The notes under the pieces were generated by a model. It was not told where the DNA came from and ran no database searches. It saw only the letters and a list, made by a program, of their open reading frames with translations. The position numbers were made by a program, and so were the translations under genes. Shown here piece by piece: positions 35,380 through 43,946 of a stretch of DNA of 64,000 bases; the first letter of the stretch is position 1, and every line of letters begins with the position of its first letter. The stretch is from Salegentibacter lacus (lineage in GTDB: Bacteria > Bacteroidota > Bacteroidia > Flavobacteriales > Flavobacteriaceae), in contig NZ_JAIQZB010000001.1 of the NCBI RefSeq assembly GCF_020164555.1, positions 62,001 through 126,000 on the forward strand, in the 5' to 3' direction.

Positions 35380-36217
35380 AGTACTTCATAAAATAGCTGA
35401 AGAGAATAATCTTAAAAATCCAAAATTTAGCCGACTTACCGGCGGGGATATCAACGATGTTTTCCTTATTACTTCTGAAGAAAAAAAGCAGGTTGTAAAA
35501 ATAAATAATGCTGAAAAGTTTCCCGGAATGTTTGAAGCAGAAAAAGCCGGACTGGAAGCACTCCAGAAACCAAATGCAATTGATGTTCCTAATGTTCTCG
35601 GAATTGGTGAAATTACAAATACTGCGTATTTGCTTATAGAATTCCGCGAAAGTGCAGCAAAAAACAAAGATTTCTGGACAACTTTTGGAAAGCAAATGGC
35701 AGCTTTGCATAAAACTACTTCTAAAGAATTCGGTTTTCACCGTGATAATTATATTGGAAGTCTTCCACAGAGAAATAATGCTTTTACTTCTGCAGCAGAT
35801 TTCTATATTTCAGAACGCCTGGAACCTCAGCTAAAAATGGCAAAAGACAGAGGTTATGAACTGGAAGTTCCACAATCTTTCTTCAGAAATATTTCAGCAA
35901 TAATTCCAGACGAAAAACCGGCTTTGATTCACGGTGATCTTTGGGGTGGCAATTATTTGGTTAATGCTCAAGGAAATCCTTGCCTAATAGACCCTGCTAC
36001 CGCTTTTGCACCGCGTGAAATGGATCTTTCTATGATGCAATTTTTTGGCGGATTTGATAAGGAATTATTTAAAACCTATAAAGAAGAATTTCCTTTAGAA
36101 TCTGGGTTTGAAGATCGTATTCCGTTATGGCAACTTTACTACCTACTGGTTCACCTTAATCTCTTTGGGGCGGGATATAAACCGCAGGTTACCAGTATCC
36201 TTAAACAATTCAGCTAA
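35366..36217 (+). CDS. Fructosamine kinase family protein
   Basis: A 283-residue kinase-fold protein that phosphorylates ketosamine adducts on proteins or small amines and so helps remove glycation. The motifs are the ATP-binding lysine in KKQVVKINNAEKFPGMFEAE, the catalytic LIHGDLWGGNYLV and the metal-binding CLIDPATAFAPREMDL. It overlaps folA by 14 bases, which suggests translational coupling. Substrate is inferred from family. Confidence 0.9.
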   Translation: MLENEVLHKIAEENNLKNPKFSRLTGGDINDVFLITSEEKKQVVKINNAEKFPGMFEAEKAGLEALQKPNAIDVPNVLGIGEITNTAYLLIEFRESAAKNKDFWTTFGKQMAALHKTTSKEFGFHRDNYIGSLPQRNNAFTSAADFYISERLEPQLKMAKDRGYELEVPQSFFRNISAIIPDEKPALIHGDLWGGNYLVNAQGNPCLIDPATAFAPREMDLSMMQFFGGFDKELFKTYKEEFPLESGFEDRIPLWQLYYLLVHLNLFGAGYKPQVTSILKQFS

Positions 36218-36317
36218 TTTCACAATTCTTAACAAGCCACATTATTCTTTTAGGAGTTTATTAGCGCAGATAGATAGAGATACTTATTAAATTCAAGACC
36301 AATTTAAATTTAAAAAA

Positions 36318-36818
36318 ATGAGTACTGAAAATTTGAATAAAGACGAGGCTTTATCTAAAATGAAGTCGATGGTAAAGAGTATTAAAACCTGTATGCTTGT
36401 AACAGATTTTGGCAATAAACCTTTAAGCGCGATACCAATGACCACCAAGGAAGTAGATAAAGAAGGAAATATCTGGTTTTTTAGTAGGTTAGATAGTGAT
36501 CACAACGGTGATATCGCTAAGGATAATGATGTGCAGTTGCTATATAGCGATACTTCAGATATGGAGTTTATCAGTATCTATGGTAAAGCGAGCATTGAAA
36601 CCAATGAAGGTGTTTTAAAAGAATTCTATCATAAAATGGATGATGCCTGGTTTGATGGAGTAGATGATCCTAATTTAACCGCTATAAAAGTAGTTCCTAA
36701 AGAAGCCTATTTCTGGGATAACAAGCAGAACAAATTTGTAACTTTCTTAAAAATAGGAGCTTCTGCAATAACCGGCGATAAAAAAGATATTGGAGAAAAA
36801 GGAAAGCTGAACTTATAA
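36318..36818 (+). CDS. Pyridoxamine 5'-phosphate oxidase family, general stress protein 26-like
   Basis: A 166-residue flavin-binding split-barrel protein. The pattern TCMLVTDFGNKPLSAIPMTT, WFFSRLDSDHNGDIAKDNDV and FISIYGKASIETN, with AYFWDNKQN near the end, fits the GSP26/PNPOx-like family rather than true PdxH. Such proteins bind FMN or F420-like cofactors and are linked to stress; the reaction is unknown. It stands alone with a terminator downstream. Confidence 0.85.
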   Translation: MSTENLNKDEALSKMKSMVKSIKTCMLVTDFGNKPLSAIPMTTKEVDKEGNIWFFSRLDSDHNGDIAKDNDVQLLYSDTSDMEFISIYGKASIETNEGVLKEFYHKMDDAWFDGVDDPNLTAIKVVPKEAYFWDNKQNKFVTFLKIGASAITGDKKDIGEKGKLNL

Positions 36819-36837
36819 AACTTGTATTTGTCAGGAA

Positions 36838-36875
36838 AGGCCTCGTAGCAGTTGATTTGTTATGAGGTCTTTTTT
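36838..36875 (+). terminator. Terminator after the PNPOx-like gene
   Basis: AGGCCTCGTA (36838-36847) pairs with TATGAGGTCT (36861-36870) allowing two GU pairs, followed by a T run. Confidence 0.75.
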
Positions 36876-36911
36876 ATTATTTCTATTTTAGCCGAATCTA
36901 AAAAGACTATT

Positions 36912-37793
36912 ATGAACGCATATATTTTTCCCGGTCAGGGAGCACAATTTTCAGGAATGGGTTTAGACCTTTTTGAAAAATCTACTCAAGCGCAGGATCT
37001 ATTTAAAAAAGCCAATGCAATTTTAGGCTTTTCAATCACCGATATTATGTTCGAAGGATCTGCCGAAGACCTTAAGCAAACTAAAGTTACCCAACCGGCG
37101 GTATTTTTACATTCGGTTATTCTTAGTAAAGTTTTAGGCGAAAATTTTAAACCGGATATGGTTGCAGGACACTCGCTGGGTGAACTTTCGGCGCTTGTTG
37201 CTAACAACACCCTTTCTTTTGAAGACGGTTTAAAGTTGGTCTATAAACGTGCTATGGCGATGCAGCAAGCCTGCGAATTAGAACCTTCTACAATGGCAGC
37301 TGTTTTAGGTCTTGAAGATGAAGTTGTAGAAGCTGTTTGTGCAGAAACAGAAGGCATTGTAGTAGCGGCCAATTATAACTGTCCCGGACAATTAGTAATC
37401 TCAGGTGATGTAAAAGCTGTTGAAGCTGCTTGTGAAACCTTAAAAGAACGCGGTGCTAAAAGAGCAATGATACTACCCGTTGGCGGAGCATTTCACTCTC
37501 CTTTAATGGAACCGGCCCGAAAAGAACTGGCAGCAGCAATAGAAAATACGACATTCAATATCCCAAGTTGCCCTATTTATCAAAACGTAAGCACTTTTGC
37601 AGTAACCAATCCTGAAGAGATTAAGAAAAACCTGGTTTTTCAATTAACAGCACCGGTAAAGTGGACACAAAGTGTTCAAAATATGATTAAAGACGGTGCG
37701 ACAAACTTTACTGAAATTGGCCCCGGAAAAGTCCTACAGGGATTAGTTAAAAAAATAGACCGACAAATGGAAACAGCTTCAGCTTCTATTTAA
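36912..37793 (+). CDS. fabD: Malonyl-CoA:ACP transacylase
   Basis: A 293-residue enzyme that loads malonyl groups onto acyl carrier protein for fatty acid synthesis. The start at 36912 (MNAYIFPGQGAQFSGMG) is the family start; upstream in-frame codons give no conserved residues and overlap the terminator. The nucleophile is in AGHSLGELSA, the QLVISGD and catalytic His in GGAFHSPLM follow, and FTEIGPGKVLQGL ends it. It is isolated from other fab genes here. Confidence 0.95.
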   Translation: MNAYIFPGQGAQFSGMGLDLFEKSTQAQDLFKKANAILGFSITDIMFEGSAEDLKQTKVTQPAVFLHSVILSKVLGENFKPDMVAGHSLGELSALVANNTLSFEDGLKLVYKRAMAMQQACELEPSTMAAVLGLEDEVVEAVCAETEGIVVAANYNCPGQLVISGDVKAVEAACETLKERGAKRAMILPVGGAFHSPLMEPARKELAAAIENTTFNIPSCPIYQNVSTFAVTNPEEIKKNLVFQLTAPVKWTQSVQNMIKDGATNFTEIGPGKVLQGLVKKIDRQMETASASI

Positions 37794-37822
37794 GGCTGAA
37801 GAATGCTAAATAAAGGAAAGTT

Positions 37823-37940
37823 GTCTGAAAAGATTTATTTTCGTCAAGCTGAACTTGTTTCAGCTTCTAACAAGTTTCACTCATCAACAACTTAGATCCT
37901 GAAATAAATTCAGGATGACGATTTCAAAAGCTTTTCAGAC
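37823..37940. repeat. Dispersed palindromic element, copy 4, with perfect terminal inverted repeats
   Basis: Perfect 10-bp ends GTCTGAAAAG (37823-37832) and CTTTTCAGAC (37931-37940). Inside are CAAGCTGAACTTGTTTCAGCTT (a palindromic module, about 37845-37866) and the common core CTTAGATCCTGAAATAA to GGATGACG (37891-37920). It fills the gap between fabD and the convergent amidohydrolase gene and could also end both transcripts. Confidence 0.8.
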
Positions 37941-37962
37941 ATCTTTTTTACAGTGAAAAAAT

Positions 37963-39243
37963 TTAATTTTTATAAACTTTCCCTTCTTTCATTACGAAAT
38001 GTACGTTCTTTAAAGTCTCAATATTTTCGGTTGGATCTTCATCTACCGCAATGATATCGGCATAAAAACCTTCTGCTATTTGTCCGATCTCATTTTCCAT
38101 CTTTAAAATTTTGGCCGCGGTAATCGTAGCGCTCTGAATTGCTTCCATTGCCGGCATTCCGACTTCTGTCATATAAACGAACTCACGTGCATTTTCCCCG
38201 TGTTTAAAAACTCCGGCATCGGTTCCAAAGGCAATTCCTACTCCCCTTTTGTATGCTCGCTCAAACATATCCTGAATTTGTGGCCCTATTTCCCGTGCTT
38301 TTGGTACTACCAGTTCTGGGTAATAATCTTCAATTTCTGCATTTTGGGTCACTTCTTTTCCAGCCGTAATTGTTGGAACTAAATAAACATCGTGTTCTTT
38401 CATTAAATCCATAGTCTCTTCGCTCATTTTCGTACCGTGTTCAATGGTTTTTACACCAGCCCTTATAGCGCGCTGCATTCCTTCATCACCGTGAGCGTGT
38501 GCCGCAACGTGAAAATCATAATCATTTGCAGTTTTTACAATAGCCCTTATTTCTTCTTCGGTAAACTGCGGATTTGAACTGCTTTTAGCTACACTTAAAA
38601 CACCTCCCGTAGCAGTGATTTTTATTAAATCGGCTCCATTTTTATAACGTTGGCGAACTGCTTTGGCAGCATCGTCCGGTCCATTTACCACGCCTTCTTT
38701 AGGTCCTGGATCTCCGGTTAATTCTTTATTCATTCCATTACTGGGATCGGCGTGACCTCCGGTTGTAGCGAGGGATTTTCCGGAAGTAAAAATTCTTGGT
38801 CCTTCAACTTTTCCTTTATTTATCGCATCACGGAGTGCAATATTTACCCCGCTGCCTCCTAATTCTCTCACGGTGGTAAACCCGGCCATTAAAGTTTTTT
38901 TAGCAAAACCTACCGAGTTAAAAGCGGCATCAGCAGGGTCGTTAATAAATCGCTCCATATATTTCCCGGGATTGGTTTCACTTTCCAGGTGAACATGCAT
39001 ATCGGTTAGCCCGGGAAGTACGGTTTTATTGCGAAGATCTATCACAGAATCTTTTTCATTCTCAGGATTCACAAATCCGTTCTCCACACTTTTAATCCTT
39101 TCTTCGGAAACAATTATTGTTTTTTCAGTTAGAACTTTTCCTGATTTTGTATCGACTAACTTCCCGGCCTGTATGTATAAATCTTGCGCCTGAAGACCCG
39201 CAGCTAAAAATATTCCGAAGCAAAAGATTAAAAGTTTTTTCAT
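37963..39243 (-). CDS. Exported amidohydrolase (Xaa-Pro dipeptidase/imidazolonepropionase-like)
   Basis: A 426-residue secreted metal-dependent hydrolase with signal peptide MKKLLIFCFGIFLAAGLQAQ. The metal-binding HxH is in GLTDMHVHLE, the carbamylated-lysine position lies in NGADLIKITATGG, and later ligands are AAHAHG, TIEHGTKM and FGTDAGVF. The family includes molinate hydrolase-like and Xaa-Pro dipeptidases acting on N-acylated amino acids; the substrate here is unknown. It lies nine bases after the DegT aminotransferase gene on the same strand. Confidence 0.87.
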   Translation of the reverse strand: MKKLLIFCFGIFLAAGLQAQDLYIQAGKLVDTKSGKVLTEKTIIVSEERIKSVENGFVNPENEKDSVIDLRNKTVLPGLTDMHVHLESETNPGKYMERFINDPADAAFNSVGFAKKTLMAGFTTVRELGGSGVNIALRDAINKGKVEGPRIFTSGKSLATTGGHADPSNGMNKELTGDPGPKEGVVNGPDDAAKAVRQRYKNGADLIKITATGGVLSVAKSSSNPQFTEEEIRAIVKTANDYDFHVAAHAHGDEGMQRAIRAGVKTIEHGTKMSEETMDLMKEHDVYLVPTITAGKEVTQNAEIEDYYPELVVPKAREIGPQIQDMFERAYKRGVGIAFGTDAGVFKHGENAREFVYMTEVGMPAMEAIQSATITAAKILKMENEIGQIAEGFYADIIAVDEDPTENIETLKNVHFVMKEGKVYKN

Positions 39244-39252
39244 ATTAAAAGA

Positions 39253-40386
39253 TTAAGCGTTTAAAAATTCTTTGATTGTTCCCGTAATATATTCAATTTG
39301 CTCATCATCCAATTCGGTATGCATTGGTAAGGAAAGCACTTCCTGAACCAACTGATTGGTCACCGGGAAATCGGCTTCATTATATCTGGAATCTGCATAA
39401 GCTTTTTGTTTGTGCAAAGGAATTGGATAATAAATTCCGAAGGGAATCCCTTTTTCCTGAAGGTGTTTGGCCAAAGCATCACGTTTTCCATTTTTAATTT
39501 TCAAGGTATATTGATGATAAACGTGCGTATCACAATCTCCTATTCTGTATGGAGTTTCTATATGAGCTTCATCTTTGAAAGCATCATTATAAAGATTAGC
39601 CGCTTTTTTACGGGTTTCATTGTATAAGTCTAATTTTGGAAGTTTTGCTCGTAAAACAGCTGCCTGTAAACTATCCAGGCGAGAATTAACTCCCACAACA
39701 TCGTGATGATAACGCTCGTACATTCCGTGGTTTACAATACCTCGAATGGTATGCGCCAGCTTATCATCGTTGGTAAAGATCGCACCACCATCGCCGTAAC
39801 AACCCAAGTTTTTTGAAGGAAAAAACGAAGTAGCCCCAATATGACCAATTGCCCCGGTTTTTTCAGTTTTCCCATTTTTAGAATGATAATTACCACCAAT
39901 GGCCTGCGCGTTGTCCTCTATTACAAACAAGTTATGTTCTTCAGCAATTTCCATAATCACATCCATATTTGCAACCTGGCCAAAAAGATGCACAGGAACA
40001 ATTGCTTTGGTTTTTGGAGTGATTGCCTTTTTAATGGCTTCTGGATCTATATTAAAGCTATCGGGCTCTACATCTACCAACACTGGCGTTAATTGAAGAA
40101 GTGCAATCACTTCAACGGTAGCTGCGAAAGTGAAATCGGCAGTAATTACTTCATCTCCGGGCTTTAGGCCGAGTCCCATCATAGCTATTTGTAAGGCATC
40201 GGTGCCATTTCCACAAGGGATTACATTTTTAACCTGAAGATAATCTTCTAGATCTTTCTGAAATTGCTGAACTTCAGGACCGTTAATAAATGCTGCATTT
40301 TCTATTACTTCCTGAAAAGAAGTATTCACCTGATCTTTAATTCCCTCATATTGACCCTTAAGGTCAACCATTTGTATCTTTTTCAT
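39253..40386 (-). CDS. DegT/DnrJ/EryC1/StrS sugar aminotransferase
   Basis: A 377-residue PLP enzyme that transfers an amino group to a keto-sugar nucleotide during surface polysaccharide or LPS synthesis. Features: MVDLKGQYEGIKDQVN, CGNGTDALQIAMMGLGLKPG, the VIEDNAQAIGG segment, the PLP lysine in TSFFPSKNLGCYGDGG and HGMYERYHHDVVGVNSRLD. It resembles QdtB/FdtB/WbpE-type enzymes. It diverges from waaA, which fits a role in envelope glycans. Confidence 0.92.
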   Translation of the reverse strand: MKKIQMVDLKGQYEGIKDQVNTSFQEVIENAAFINGPEVQQFQKDLEDYLQVKNVIPCGNGTDALQIAMMGLGLKPGDEVITADFTFAATVEVIALLQLTPVLVDVEPDSFNIDPEAIKKAITPKTKAIVPVHLFGQVANMDVIMEIAEEHNLFVIEDNAQAIGGNYHSKNGKTEKTGAIGHIGATSFFPSKNLGCYGDGGAIFTNDDKLAHTIRGIVNHGMYERYHHDVVGVNSRLDSLQAAVLRAKLPKLDLYNETRKKAANLYNDAFKDEAHIETPYRIGDCDTHVYHQYTLKIKNGKRDALAKHLQEKGIPFGIYYPIPLHKQKAYADSRYNEADFPVTNQLVQEVLSLPMHTELDDEQIEYITGTIKEFLNA

Positions 40387-40481
40387 GTATTTTTTTTGAG
40401 TGCTACGAAAATACGAAATAAGCTACCTATTGCCAATCAATTTTAATTAAAGGCCTATTTTCGCAATAGAAATAAGTCAGT

Positions 40482-41729
40482 TTGAAACCACTTTACAACA
40501 TAGCGACAAAATTTGCCGAAAAAGCTCTACCGCTGGCCGGCAGGTTTAATCATAAACTCAAATTATTCACCGAAGGCAGAAAATCGGTTTTCGATAAACT
40601 AAAGGCAGAAATAGATACTGATTCAGATTACCTTTGGTTTCACGCAGCTTCCCTGGGTGAATTTGAACAGGCTTTGCCCATTATTGAAGAAGTGAAAACA
40701 GAATTTCCTAAGTATAAGATTCTCATCACATTCTTTTCTCCCTCAGGTTACGAAAACAAGAAAAACCATCCTTTGGCTGATGTAATTACTTACCTCCCAA
40801 TCGATACTAAGAAAAATGCACAACGATTTTTGGCTCTTGTTAAGCCGAAAATTGCTTTTTTTATTAAATATGAAATCTGGCCAAATCTCTTAAGTGAATT
40901 AAAGCTACGAAACATCAAAAGTTTATTGGTCTCGGGTGCTTTCAGGGAAAATCAGATCTTTTTTAAGCCCTACGGAAGCTTTATGCGGAAAGCTTTATCA
41001 AATTTTGATCACTTTTTTGTTCAAAATGAAGTTTCAGTTGAGTTACTTAAATCTATAGGTTTTAATAATATTACCCTGAGTGGCGACACTCGATTTGATC
41101 GTGTTTCAAGGCAAATTCAGTATAATAACAAACTTGAATTTGCTGAAGAATTTATAAATAATAAAACCTGTCTTGTGGCCGGTAGTACCTGGCCAGAAGA
41201 CGAAGAAATTTTGCTTCCGTTTATCAATAAAACTTCGGAAGAAATCAAGATTATAATTGCGCCTCATGAAATTAAAGAAGAGAAAATAAAGTTGCTGGAG
41301 CAAAAAATAGAAAAGAAATCAATTCGGTATTCTAATAGAGAAAATCAGGATCTGGCAAATTTTGATGTATTGATATTAGACACCATAGGTTTACTTGGCA
41401 AAGTTTATAGCTACGCTCATATTGCTTATGTAGGCGGTGCTGCAGGAAATACCGGGCTTCATAATATTTTAGAACCTGCTACCTTCGGAATTCCCGTGAT
41501 TATTGGAAAAAACTATAATAACTTTCCCGAAGCTATTCACTTAAGGCAGCTTGCCGGTTTATTTTCAATAAAATATTCTTCAGAATTTATTGAGGTAGCA
41601 GAAAAACTCATTACAAATAAAGATTTTAGAAAAAAAACCGGAATGATTTCCGGTCACTTTATCAACAGTAATACCGGCGCAACTAAGCGTGTTATTAATT
41701 ACCTTAAAGCCTTACCCGATTTTAGCTAA
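40482..41729 (+). CDS. waaA: 3-deoxy-D-manno-octulosonic acid (Kdo) transferase
   Basis: A 415-residue GT30 glycosyltransferase that adds Kdo to lipid A precursor at the inner membrane. Family features are LWFHAASLGEFEQALPII, ITFFSPSGYE, TYLPIDTKKNAQRFL, SGDTRFDRV and GGAAGNTGLHNILEPATFG. TATTTTCG upstream (about 40452) resembles a -7 box. It is divergent from the DegT gene. Confidence 0.93.
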   Translation: MKPLYNIATKFAEKALPLAGRFNHKLKLFTEGRKSVFDKLKAEIDTDSDYLWFHAASLGEFEQALPIIEEVKTEFPKYKILITFFSPSGYENKKNHPLADVITYLPIDTKKNAQRFLALVKPKIAFFIKYEIWPNLLSELKLRNIKSLLVSGAFRENQIFFKPYGSFMRKALSNFDHFFVQNEVSVELLKSIGFNNITLSGDTRFDRVSRQIQYNNKLEFAEEFINNKTCLVAGSTWPEDEEILLPFINKTSEEIKIIIAPHEIKEEKIKLLEQKIEKKSIRYSNRENQDLANFDVLILDTIGLLGKVYSYAHIAYVGGAAGNTGLHNILEPATFGIPVIIGKNYNNFPEAIHLRQLAGLFSIKYSSEFIEVAEKLITNKDFRKKTGMISGHFINSNTGATKRVINYLKALPDFS

Positions 41730-41801
41730 AGTTTCCTAAAAAATAAATGCGGGTAATATTAATAGTGTAATTTCGATGCATAAATCAATAAATTATAGAT
41801 T

Positions 41802-42035
41802 ATGAAACGAGTACTTATTACTGGAGTAATTTTACTGTTAACCGCCACGAGTTTAACCTCCTGCCGGGAAACCACAGAAAAAGAAACCGTGGTTAGGGAA
41901 GTTGAAGTTGAAAAAGAGGAAACCCCAGAGCCTGAAGAGGAACGCAAAGGAATCCTGGAACGTGCCGGCGAAAAAGTAGACGGAAAGGTAAATAAAGAGA
42001 TTGACGAAGAAATAGATAAAATTGACGACAATTAA
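41802..42035 (+). CDS. Tiny acidic lipoprotein 1
   Basis: A 77-residue protein with a lipoprotein signal (MKRVLITGVILLLTATSLTS, Cys21, then RE). The mature part is Glu/Lys-rich, with a run of EVEVEKEE, a proline spot and a predicted helix ERAGEKVDGKVNKEIDEEID. It is the first of three neighbouring genes sharing the TSCRE lipobox. Acidic residues just after the Cys are associated with surface export in Bacteroidetes. Function unknown. Confidence 0.7.
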   Translation: MKRVLITGVILLLTATSLTSCRETTEKETVVREVEVEKEETPEPEEERKGILERAGEKVDGKVNKEIDEEIDKIDDN

Positions 42036-42155
42036 ACAAAACAGCTTTCTATAACCTTTTTTAGTGGTCTTTTAAGAAAATTTTAATATTGTTTCTGTTA
42101 AAATCCCCTTTTACATTTCTAATTTTGTTTTAACAAACTAGAAATAACCAAATTT

Positions 42156-42455
42156 ATGAAAAGATCAATTTTAATGCTCGCGATGTTTTTCACCCTTAGT
42201 ACAGCTCTTACTTCTTGCCGTGAGGTTAATGAAGAAGAAAACGAAATGGAAATGGAGGGCGAAGAAATGGAACGAGAGATGGATGGCGAAATGAATGAAA
42301 TGCACGACGATATGGATAATGTTGGAGACGACATTGAAGACGCCGCCAACGACGCCGGAGATGCTGTAGAAAATGCGGCAAATGAAACCGGTGAGGCAGT
42401 TGAAAATGCTGCAAATGAAGTTGAGGAGGAAGTTGAAGGAGACGACGACTACTAA
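42156..42455 (+). CDS. Tiny acidic Met-rich lipoprotein 2 with 11-residue repeats
   Basis: A 99-residue lipoprotein (MKRSILMLAMFFTLSTALTS, then CRE). The mature protein starts with a Glu/Met-rich stretch (NEMEMEGEEMEREMDGEMNE) and ends with an 11-residue repeat: DAGDAVENAAN, ETGEAVENAAN, then EVEEEVEG. This gives an amphipathic, strongly acidic helix. An exact -7 box TAATTTTG lies at 42120-42127. No recognised domain; resembles stress-type coil or entericidin-like lipoproteins only in composition. Confidence 0.75.
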   Translation: MKRSILMLAMFFTLSTALTSCREVNEEENEMEMEGEEMEREMDGEMNEMHDDMDNVGDDIEDAANDAGDAVENAANETGEAVENAANEVEEEVEGDDDY

Positions 42456-42481
42456 TCCTTTTAATAACTAAATTTAGAACT

Positions 42482-42643
42482 ATGAAAAAATTAATTTTAA
42501 TGCTGGCTCTTACCTTTAGTACCGCTGCGGTTTTTACTTCTTGCAGAGAAGAGAAATCTGGTGTGGAACAAGCAGCCGACGATGTAGAAGATGCGGCTGA
42601 AGATGTAGGAGATGAGATAGAAGATGCTACAGACGACATGTAG
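42482..42643 (+). CDS. Tiny acidic lipoprotein 3
   Basis: A 53-residue gene, 26 bases after lipoprotein 2. It encodes MKKLILMLALTFSTAAVFTS then CREEKSGVEQAADDVEDAAE and ends DATDDM. Its signal peptide and TSCRE box match the two upstream paralogues, and its mature part repeats the AADDVEDA / DVGDEIEDA pattern. Only 34 residues remain after lipidation. Terminator at 42671-42704 follows. Confidence 0.7.
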   Translation: MKKLILMLALTFSTAAVFTSCREEKSGVEQAADDVEDAAEDVGDEIEDATDDM

Positions 42644-42670
42644 TAGCTGAAATATTAACCAACCAAAGAG

Positions 42671-42704
42671 AAAATCCTTTTTGATTAATTTCAAAAAGGA
42701 TTTT
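42671..42704. terminator. Bidirectional terminator between the lipoproteins and the S24 repressor
   Basis: A perfect 14-bp stem AAAATCCTTTTTGA / TCAAAAAGGATTTT with a six-base loop, T run on the plus side and A run on the other. It closes both convergent units. Confidence 0.88.
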
Positions 42705-42709
42705 TTTAT

Positions 42710-43483
42710 TTAAGCTTGTTTTTTAAATGTTCTAAGCTCACGTTTAAGGTCTTCCATAGACTGTTTTAACTCTCTGAAAAGTCCGCTTTCTGAAGGATTA
42801 TCCAGGTTAAAAGTAAGCTTGGAATTTACCTGCCAGATCTCCTGAATTTCGTTTATATTTACTTCAATAGGAAGGTATTCTTCATTTAAAGAGATCAACA
42901 AAACCTTGGAAGAATCGGGTAATTTCTGAAGTTTTTTTACCAGGACTGAATCCTGCAAAACCACTACATAGATCTTATTATTACTCGCCTGGTCCAGATC
43001 GGGTACGGCTTTGGCCAAAACCCATTCGTTAGGATAATAATTTGGCAACATACTATCTCCTTCAATTTGAAAACCACGATAAGTAGCATTTCTAAATTCT
43101 GGTAAAGGAATATCAAAAGCCGGTAATTGCTGGTACCATTCTACATCCTGAACGTTATGAGGATATCCAGCAGCAGCTTTTTGATTCACCATCACCATAT
43201 TTTCATTATCTGAAGAATCTACGGTAACAACTTTAGGGCTCACATCGCCCTTGCTTAACTGAAGATATTTTTGCCCGCTTTGTCCAAAAAGCCATAAAGG
43301 ATTAATCCCAAACTGACTTAAAAGTTCGGCCACCACTTTTCCTGAAAGTTTGGTACGACCGCGTTCAATATCGGCCGTAGAGTTCTTTATCCCTAAAAGA
43401 TCGGCAAATTCAGATTGCGTGAAGCTATTTTCTTCACGTACTTCTTTAAAATGTTTAATTTCAATAGATGGTGGTTGCCCCAT
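42710..43483 (-). CDS. XRE/S24 LexA-like self-cleaving transcriptional repressor
   Basis: A 257-residue regulator. An XRE helix-turn-helix occupies about 10-65 (FTQSEFADLLGIKNSTADIE), followed by an S24 peptidase domain: the cleavage site Ala-Gly at 105-106 in QKAAAGYPHN, the nucleophile Ser144 in IEGDSMLPNYYP and the general base Lys183/184 in DSVLVKKLQ. A C-terminal helix (FRELKQSMEDLKRELRTFKK) may help dimerise. Such proteins repress genes until stress-induced self-cleavage. The 41-bp palindrome over its own promoter indicates autorepression. No phage genes are adjacent, so it appears chromosomal rather than prophage. Confidence 0.88.
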   Translation of the reverse strand: MGQPPSIEIKHFKEVREENSFTQSEFADLLGIKNSTADIERGRTKLSGKVVAELLSQFGINPLWLFGQSGQKYLQLSKGDVSPKVVTVDSSDNENMVMVNQKAAAGYPHNVQDVEWYQQLPAFDIPLPEFRNATYRGFQIEGDSMLPNYYPNEWVLAKAVPDLDQASNNKIYVVVLQDSVLVKKLQKLPDSSKVLLISLNEEYLPIEVNINEIQEIWQVNSKLTFNLDNPSESGLFRELKQSMEDLKRELRTFKKQA

Positions 43484-43498
43484 AATTTCTAATGTTTA

Positions 43499-43539
43499 GG
43501 AATTTATCCAATAATAATCAAATTTATTGGATAAATTCC
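43499..43539. promoter_or_regulatory. Palindromic operator of the S24 repressor
   Basis: GGAATTTATCCAATAA (43499-43514) and TTATTGGATAAATTCC (43524-43539) are perfect 16-bp inverted arms with a nine-base spacer. The site starts 16 bases upstream of the repressor ATG and overlaps its -7 box, as expected for a dimeric autorepressor. Confidence 0.85.
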
Positions 43540-43550
43540 ATATTAGCAAA
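43519..43550 (-). promoter_or_regulatory. Promoter of the S24 repressor gene
   Basis: On the minus strand TTTG (43547-43550), 20 bases, TAAATTTG (43519-43526): an excellent match to the Bacteroidetes TTTG-N19..21-TAnnTTTG promoter. It lies inside the 41-bp palindrome. Confidence 0.8.
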
Positions 43551-43562
43551 AGATTTATGTAG

Positions 43563-43937
43563 CTATTCTTTATCTGCAAGTATTTTTTCTATTTTTTCAG
43601 TAAGATCCTCTACTTCAAATGGCTTTGCAATAAAATCGTTAGCACCTGCATTTTTACACTTTGGACCGGCATCATGTAATGCCGACATCATAAGTACAGG
43701 AGTTTCTGAAATTTCTGGATTTTGCCTAATCCCAGCACAAACATCGGTACCGTCAACACCAGAAATAAGCATATCTAAAAGTACGATATCTATATTTTTT
43801 TCCTGAATTAATTCTTCAGCTTTAAGTGGCTTCTCAGTAACATCTACTTCATACCCGTAAAATTCCAACAATGTTTTTAACATTTCACCAATTCCCGAAT
43901 CATCATCTACCACTAGAATTTTTGTCGTTTTTTCCAT
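43563..43937 (-). CDS. Single-domain response regulator
   Basis: A 124-residue receiver domain with no output domain. The acidic pocket is VVDDD (residues 10-13), the phospho-acceptor Asp55 is in IVLLDMLISG, the switch Ser is in MMSALHDA and the conserved Lys105 is in DFIAKPFEV. It follows the histidine kinase by nine bases and presumably takes its phosphate, then acts by protein contact. Confidence 0.92.
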   Translation of the reverse strand: MEKTTKILVVDDDSGIGEMLKTLLEFYGYEVDVTEKPLKAEELIQEKNIDIVLLDMLISGVDGTDVCAGIRQNPEISETPVLMMSALHDAGPKCKNAGANDFIAKPFEVEDLTEKIEKILADKE

Positions 43938-43946
43938 ATTAGTTAT

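Noticed and set aside
42226-42639. Ser/Pro/His-rich minus-strand frame of 137 codons
   Set aside because: It is a shadow of the acidic GAA/GAT-rich lipoprotein genes on the plus strand and has no start signals.
42710-43483. Prophage remnant suggested by the S24 repressor
   Set aside because: No integrase, Cro, structural or lysis genes lie within 10 kb on either side.
43499-43539. The 41-bp palindrome as a terminator of the response regulator gene
   Set aside because: The arms are AT-rich with no T run after either one, and the promoter lies within; an operator fits better.
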